Shown: in pieces, positions 58,957 through 64,000 of the stretch | Position numbering within the stretch: position 1 is the first letter of the stretch | How the letters are laid out: each line of letters opens with the position of its first letter | Assembly: GCA_016235155.1 (NCBI GenBank) | Contig: JACRLW010000053.1 | Location: 78,358-142,357 of the forward strand | Source: Planctomycetota bacterium | GTDB taxonomy: Bacteria; Planctomycetota; UBA1135; UBA2386 | Direction: 5' to 3' | DNA: 64,000 nt | Translations under genes and position numbers: made by a program | Notes under the pieces: model-generated | What the model saw: the letters and a program-made list of their open reading frames with translations, nothing else | Told to the model about the DNA's origin: nothing | Databases searched by the model: none

Positions 58957-58996
58957 GGCCAGACTTCCCGGAATCGAGCGGCCAGACTTCCCGGAA
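58957..58996. promoter_or_regulatory. Two direct repeats GGCCAGACTTCCCGGAA, each containing the palindrome TTCCCGGAA
   Basis: Copies at 58957..58973 and 58980..58996, 23-bp period, upstream of the AAA/DUF4143 gene. Confidence 0.5.
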
Positions 58997-59083
58997 CCCA
59001 CCTCCGCGGGGACCTCGCAAGCGTGCCTGTTATTGCCCTAGAAAACGACTCGACTCAGGTCAAAAAACAATAGTCTTCCAGAC

Positions 59084-60466
59084 GTGTTCCGACTCGCCGA
59101 AGACCAGCTCGCCACCTGGGCGAGCCGACCCGACCGCCTGCCCTTGGTGCTGCGAGGTGCCCGCCAGACCGGCAAGTCCTGGCTGATCCAACACTTCGGC
59201 GAGCGCTTCGAGGACAACGTCGCCGTCGCCAACCTGGAGCGAGAGCCAGGACTCGCGGCCTGCTTCGCCTCGAACGACCCGGCCGCAGTCGTCGCCCTGC
59301 TGGAGGCCCGCCTCCGGCGCAGCATCGCCCCAGGCCGGAGCCTCTTGTTCCTCGATGAGATCCAAGCGGCACCCGAGCTCCTCGCGAAGCTGCGTTGGTT
59401 CGCCGAGGACCTGCCGGCGCTGCATGTCGCCGCGGCGGGTTCGCTGCTCGACTTCGCGCTCGCCGACCACAACTTCTCGATGCCCGTGGGCCGGATCACC
59501 TACGGGCATCTGGAGCCGATGACGTTTGCCGAGTTCCTGCTCGCGTGTGGCGAGGACCGTCTGTTGGCCGCCATTGCCGCCTGCACGCCGGCGGTCGGTG
59601 TGGCGGCGGCGCTGCATCCGCGTCTGGCAGAACTGGCGCGCACCTACGCCTTGGTCGGCGGCATGCCGGCCGCGGTCGCCGACTGGGCCGAGCACCGCTC
59701 CTTCGTCCGCATCGCCAACCTTCACCGGGACCTGCTGCAGACGATTCGCGACGACTTCGGCAAGTACCGTCGCGGAGTCGACACCGCTCGGGTTGCGAAG
59801 GTGTTCGCGGCCCTGCCGCGTCTGGTCGGGCGCAAGTTCCAGCCCTCCGCGATCGACCGCGAGGAGAAGAGCCGGTCGCTGAAGGACGTTTTCCGCCTGC
59901 TGTCCCTGGCCCGCATCGTGACCCCGGTTCGGCGTACGACTGCCAATGGCGTTCCGCTCGGGGCCGAGGTCGACGAGCGCTACCAGAAGGTCTGCCTCCT
60001 CGACACGGGGTTGTATGCCACCATGGTGGGTGTCGATGCAGCAGCGGTGACGAACCTCGGCGACCTGACGCTGGTCAACGAGGGGCAGCTCGCAGAGCAG
60101 CTGGTGGGGCAGGAGCTGCGCGCCAGCCGCCCCTTCAATCAGGAACCGGGCTTGTTAACGTGGGTCCGCGAGGCCCGGAACAGCAACGCCGAAGTGGACT
60201 ACGTCCTGCAGGTCGGCACGCGGGTCGTACCGGTCGACGTGAAGGCCGGCGCGACCGGCACCCTGCGCAGTCTGCACATGATGGTCTTGGAGAAGGGGCT
60301 CGACCTCGCGGTGCGCGTCAACTCCGAGCCGCTCTCGCTGAGCACGGTGACGACGTCGCTACCGGTCGGAGAGCAGCGCAGCTTCCGCTTGCTCTCGGTG
60401 CCGTTCTATCTGGTCGGCGAACTGCCGCGTCTGGTTCGGGAGCTCGACAGCAGCGGCGGTCGCTGA
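59084..60466 (+). CDS. AAA ATPase with DUF4143 domain
   Basis: Walker A RGARQTGKSWL, Walker B SLLFLDEIQ, GSLLDFAL, PVGRITYGHLEPMTFAEFL; C-terminal EVDYVLQVGTRVVPVDVKAG (PD-(D/E)xK-like). Confidence 0.92.
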   Translation: MFRLAEDQLATWASRPDRLPLVLRGARQTGKSWLIQHFGERFEDNVAVANLEREPGLAACFASNDPAAVVALLEARLRRSIAPGRSLLFLDEIQAAPELLAKLRWFAEDLPALHVAAAGSLLDFALADHNFSMPVGRITYGHLEPMTFAEFLLACGEDRLLAAIAACTPAVGVAAALHPRLAELARTYALVGGMPAAVADWAEHRSFVRIANLHRDLLQTIRDDFGKYRRGVDTARVAKVFAALPRLVGRKFQPSAIDREEKSRSLKDVFRLLSLARIVTPVRRTTANGVPLGAEVDERYQKVCLLDTGLYATMVGVDAAAVTNLGDLTLVNEGQLAEQLVGQELRASRPFNQEPGLLTWVREARNSNAEVDYVLQVGTRVVPVDVKAGATGTLRSLHMMVLEKGLDLAVRVNSEPLSLSTVTTSLPVGEQRSFRLLSVPFYLVGELPRLVRELDSSGGR

Positions 60467-60606
60467 TGCGCGCGGCGATCGTGATCCGCGATGCAGGCAG
60501 GACGGCACGTCGTTGCTCGACCCGGAAGCCGCCGACGAGGGCTTCGCGTGGCGGTGAGACGCTTCCCTCGTTGACATCAAGCGTCGATGGTTCTTGCGCG
60601 CGACGC

Positions 60607-60623
60607 CCCGAGGAAGTCGGCCG
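60607..60623 (+). repeat. Right copy of 17-bp direct repeat CCCGAGGAAGTCGGCCG
   Basis: Exact match to 58834..58850. Confidence 0.8.
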
Positions 60624-60658
60624 CGATGTCGAGTATGAACACGCCACTCCGGCACACG

Positions 60659-61441
60659 ATGAGCTCCCCTCCGACCGATCCGACGGCGACCTACCCGAGC
60701 TTGCGGGGCCGCGCTGTTCTCGTCACCGGCGGCGGCTCCGGGATCGGCGCCGCGGTCGTCCGCGCGTTCGCGCGCCAGCACAGCAAGGTTGCGTTCCTCG
60801 ACATCGACGACGATGCGTCGAAGAAGCTCGTCGCGGAACTGGCCGGCAAGGACTGGCCGAGGCCTCTCCATGTGAACTGCGATCTCCAAGACATCGGTGC
60901 GCTGCGCGCCGCGATCGCTCAGGTCGAGGGTCGGCTCGGACCGATCGACGTGCTCGTCAACAACGCCGCGAGCGACGAGCGGCACGAGATCGACGCCGTC
61001 GAGCCCGCGTATTTCGACGACCGCATCGCGGTCAATCTGCGCCACTACTTCTTCGCGATCCAGGCCGTGCGCGCAGCGATGGCGAAGAACGGCGGCGGCT
61101 CGATCGTCAACCTCGGTTCGATCGTCTGGCGGCTGCCTTTGCCCGAAGTCGCGGTCTACGCCACGGCCAAGGCCGCGATCGCGGGGATGACGAAGATCCT
61201 GGCGGCCGAACTCGGTCCGCAGCGCATCCGGATCAACTGCGTCGAGCCGGGCTTCGTCGCCACCGAGCGCCAGAAGAAGCTGTGGCTGACGCCGGAGCTC
61301 GAGTCGCGGGTCCGCGCCGGACAGTGCCTACCGGACCTGATCGAACCCGACTCGATCGCCGACCTCGTGTTGTTCCTCGCCTCCGACGCCGGCCGGATGT
61401 GCACGCGCCAGACCTTCGTCGTCGACGGCGGCTGGACCTGA
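60659..61441 (+). CDS. SDR-family NAD(P)-dependent oxidoreductase
   Basis: VLVTGGGSGIGAAVV, LVNNAASDERH, YATAKAAIAGMTKILAAELGPQRIRINCVEPGFVAT. Confidence 0.93.
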   Translation: MSSPPTDPTATYPSLRGRAVLVTGGGSGIGAAVVRAFARQHSKVAFLDIDDDASKKLVAELAGKDWPRPLHVNCDLQDIGALRAAIAQVEGRLGPIDVLVNNAASDERHEIDAVEPAYFDDRIAVNLRHYFFAIQAVRAAMAKNGGGSIVNLGSIVWRLPLPEVAVYATAKAAIAGMTKILAAELGPQRIRINCVEPGFVATERQKKLWLTPELESRVRAGQCLPDLIEPDSIADLVLFLASDAGRMCTRQTFVVDGGWT

Positions 61442-61447
61442 GCCGAC

Positions 61448-62320
61448 ATGAGCGAGACCCGATGCGTCTGGAAGGCGGAAGCGAAGCTCGGCGAAGGGCC
61501 GGTGTGGCACGCGGGTGAGCGCGCCCTCTACTTCGTCGACATCGAGCGACCGGCGATCCTCCGCTTCGCGATCGAGGACGGTCGCACCGACGAGTACCTC
61601 ATGCCCGAGAAGATCGGTTGCATCGCGTTCCGCGAGCGGGGCGGGCTGGTCGCCGGTTGCAAGTCGGGCTTCGCGTTCGTCGACCTCGAACGCCGGGAAA
61701 CGACGCCGATCGCCGATCCCGAGGCGGACCTGCCGGGCAACCGCTTCAACGACGGCAAGTGCGACGCGCGCGGCCGGTTCTGGGCCGGAACGATGGACGC
61801 TGCGTGCCGGCAGCCGACCGGCGTCCTCTACCGCCTCGATCCCGACCGGACCGTCCACCGCATGGACGACGGCTACGTGATCACCAATGGCCCGGCCTGG
61901 TCACCCGACGGCAGGACGCTCTACCACAACGACACGATGCAGCGCACGGTGTTCGCGTTCGACTGCGATCCAAGCACCGGCTCCATCGACAACAAGCGGG
62001 TGTTCGTGCGCATCCCCGATGCGGACGGCTACCCCGATGGAATGAGCGTCGACAGCGACGGCGGCCTCTGGCTCGCGCACTGGGGCGGTTCTCGCGTGAC
62101 GCGTTTCACGCCAAAGGGTCGCGTTGATCGGGTCGTGCGCCTGCCCGCGTCCCAGGTGACGAGCTGCACGTTCGGCGGATCCGAGCTGCGCACGCTGTAC
62201 ATCACGACGGCCCGCATCGGCCTCGACGCCGCGACCCTCCTCGACGAGCCGCTCGCCGGTGGCCTGTTCGCGGTCGACGTCGACATACCCGGGCTGCCGG
62301 CCCACCGCTTCGGAGGATGA
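61448..62320 (+). CDS. SMP-30/gluconolactonase/LRE family protein
   Basis: LGEGPVWHAGERALYFVDIERPAI, GNRFNDGKCDARGRFWAGTMD, ITNGPAWSPDGRTLYHNDT, PDGMSVDSDGGLWLAHWGG. Confidence 0.93.
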   Translation: MSETRCVWKAEAKLGEGPVWHAGERALYFVDIERPAILRFAIEDGRTDEYLMPEKIGCIAFRERGGLVAGCKSGFAFVDLERRETTPIADPEADLPGNRFNDGKCDARGRFWAGTMDAACRQPTGVLYRLDPDRTVHRMDDGYVITNGPAWSPDGRTLYHNDTMQRTVFAFDCDPSTGSIDNKRVFVRIPDADGYPDGMSVDSDGGLWLAHWGGSRVTRFTPKGRVDRVVRLPASQVTSCTFGGSELRTLYITTARIGLDAATLLDEPLAGGLFAVDVDIPGLPAHRFGG

Positions 62321-64000
62321 CGACGATGAACGAGTCAGGTCGCCCGCACCGCTCGACCGCGTGGTTCGGCGGCAAGGACAAGGACGGCTTCATCCACCGC
62401 AGTTGGATGCGCAACCAGGGCCTGCCGCCGCATTTGTTCGACGGCCGGCCGGTGATCGGCATCTGCAACACCTTCTCCGAGCTGACGCCGTGCAATGCGC
62501 ACTTCCGTGAGCTGGCCGAGCGCGTCAAGCGCGGCGTGTACGAAGCCGGCGGGCTGCCCCTCGAGTTCCCGGTGTTCTCGCTCGGCGAGACCAACCTGCG
62601 CCCCACCGCGATGCTGTTCCGCAACCTCGCGAGCATGGACGTGGAGGAGTCGATCCGCGGCAACCCGATCGACGGCGTCGTGCTCCTGTGCGGTTGCGAC
62701 AAGACGACGCCCGCGTTGCTCATGGGTGCCGCGAGTTGCGACCTGCCCACTGCCGTCGTCTCCGGCGGACCGATGCTGAACGGCAAGTTCCGCGGCGGCG
62801 ACATCGGTTCGGGCACGCACGTGTGGAAGATCGACGCGGAGGTGCGGGCCGGCAAGATGTCGATCGCCGAGTTCATGGACGCGGAGGCGTGCATGTCGCG
62901 ATCGGTCGGCCACTGCATGTCGATGGGCACCGCGTCGACAATGGCTTGCGTCGTCGAGTCACTCGGCATGGCGTTGCCCGGCAACGCCGCGATCCCCGCG
63001 GTCGACGCGCGCCGCAACGTGCTCGCCCACATGACCGGCCGGCGCATCGTCGAGATGGTGCGCGAGGACCTGCGCATGTCGAAGGTCGTCACCCGGGACT
63101 CGCTCGCCAATGCGGTGCGCGCGGTTGCGGCGATCGGTGGCTCGACCAATGCCGTGCTCCACGTCCTCGCTCTCGCCGGTCGACTGGAGATCCCGTTCAC
63201 GCTGAACGACTGGGACGAGATCGGCGCGAACCTGCCCACCCTCGTCGACCTGATGCCGGCCGGTCGCTTCCTGATGGAGGACTTCTATTACGCCGGCGGT
63301 CTGCCCCCCGTGCTCCGCGTGCTCGACGAGCACGGGTTGCTCGACGGCGACGCGCGGACGATCTCCGGCACGACGCTTCGACAGCAGAATGCCGGCGCCG
63401 AGATCTTCGACGACCGCGTGATCCGACCCTTCGACCAACCTCTGCACGAGAACGGCGGGATCGCGGTCCTGCGCGGCAACCTCGCCCCGCGCGGGGCGGT
63501 GATCAAGCCGGCGGCCGCCACCGCCGAACTGATGCAGCACCGCGGCCGCGCCGTCGTGTTCGACAGCATCGAGCAGTACCGCGAACGGATCGCCGATCCC
63601 GCGCTCGCGGTCGAGCCGTCGTCGGTCCTGGTTCTGCGCGGTTGTGGACCGAAGGGCTACCCGGGGATGCCGGAGCTCGGCAACTTCGGGTTGCCGCAGA
63701 AGCTGCTCGAGCAGGGCGTGCGCGACATGGTGCGCATCTCCGATGCGCGTATGAGCGGCACCGCGTACGGCACGGCGGTGTTGCACGTCGCCCCGGAGTC
63801 AGCCGACGGCGGCACGCTCGCGCTCGTGCGCGACGGCGACGAAATCGAACTCGACGTCGCCGGCCGCCGCCTCCAACTCTTTGTCGACGACCGCGAACTC
63901 GCGCGGCGCCGCGCGCTCTGGCAGCCGCCGCCGCCACGGATGGCGAGCGGTTACCAGCGCCTCTACCACGATCACGTGCAGCAGGCGGACTCCGGCTGCG
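62317..64000 (+). CDS. IlvD/Edd-family dehydratase (sugar-acid dehydratase type), runs off window end; absent from ORF track
   Basis: RPVIGICNTFSELTPCNAHFRELAERVKRGVYEAGGLPLEFPVFSLGE, LCGCDKTTPALLMGAAS, GGPMLNGKFRGGDIGSGT, MSMGTASTMACVVESLG, GCGPKGYPGMPE, RISDARMSGTAYGTAVLHVAPE; start 62317 or 62326. Confidence 0.92.
   Translation, partial: MTTMNESGRPHRSTAWFGGKDKDGFIHRSWMRNQGLPPHLFDGRPVIGICNTFSELTPCNAHFRELAERVKRGVYEAGGLPLEFPVFSLGETNLRPTAMLFRNLASMDVEESIRGNPIDGVVLLCGCDKTTPALLMGAASCDLPTAVVSGGPMLNGKFRGGDIGSGTHVWKIDAEVRAGKMSIAEFMDAEACMSRSVGHCMSMGTASTMACVVESLGMALPGNAAIPAVDARRNVLAHMTGRRIVEMVREDLRMSKVVTRDSLANAVRAVAAIGGSTNAVLHVLALAGRLEIPFTLNDWDEIGANLPTLVDLMPAGRFLMEDFYYAGGLPPVLRVLDEHGLLDGDARTISGTTLRQQNAGAEIFDDRVIRPFDQPLHENGGIAVLRGNLAPRGAVIKPAAATAELMQHRGRAVVFDSIEQYRERIADPALAVEPSSVLVLRGCGPKGYPGMPELGNFGLPQKLLEQGVRDMVRISDARMSGTAYGTAVLHVAPESADGGTLALVRDGDEIELDVAGRRLQLFVDDRELARRRALWQPPPPRMASGYQRLYHDHVQQADSGC

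Noticed and set aside
60571-60599. TTGACA box as sigma-70-type promoter for the SDR gene
   Set aside because: No acceptable -10 hexamer at 16-18 bp spacing (only TTGCGC).

Overview
High-GC (about 70%) bacterial chromosome window with the style of a Planctomycetota-type genome (inference from protein architectures, not from a marker gene). It holds about 42 protein genes and no tRNA, rRNA or CRISPR that I could see. Main contents: phosphodiesterase, SlyD and beta-propeller/phosphoesterase genes; an M61 peptidase; a group of secreted FG-GAP, beta-helix, SBBP/HAF-repeat and Cys-rich proteins; a response regulator-groES-groEL block; an ultra-acidic zinc-ribbon protein; a kynureninase-like / RRM / kynurenine-formamidase-like neighbourhood; an RsmB-like methyltransferase with an S8 lipoprotein protease; a papain-like protease divergent from a MoxR-DUF58-VWA-VWA-TPR-giant membrane protein (Bat-like) cluster; MYG1; a secreted HExxH protein; a Tat-signal class V aminotransferase; and an AAA/DUF4143 ATPase inserted at the edge of a sugar-acid operon (SDR, SMP-30 lactonase, IlvD/Edd dehydratase, the last running off the window). 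The strongest anomaly is groEL: codon 58 is an in-frame TAG where a Lys/Arg is expected, and codon 52 is Glu in place of the catalytic Asp. At least six other genes in the window end normally in TAG, which argues against global amber recoding. Other points of interest are a shared C-terminal module on several secreted proteins, an SMP-30 gene remnant with direct repeats around the ATPase insertion, paired TTCCCGGAA palindromes upstream of the ATPase, and a TGTCA/TGACA cluster upstream of the response regulator. Family names come from motif recognition by eye; no database search was run.
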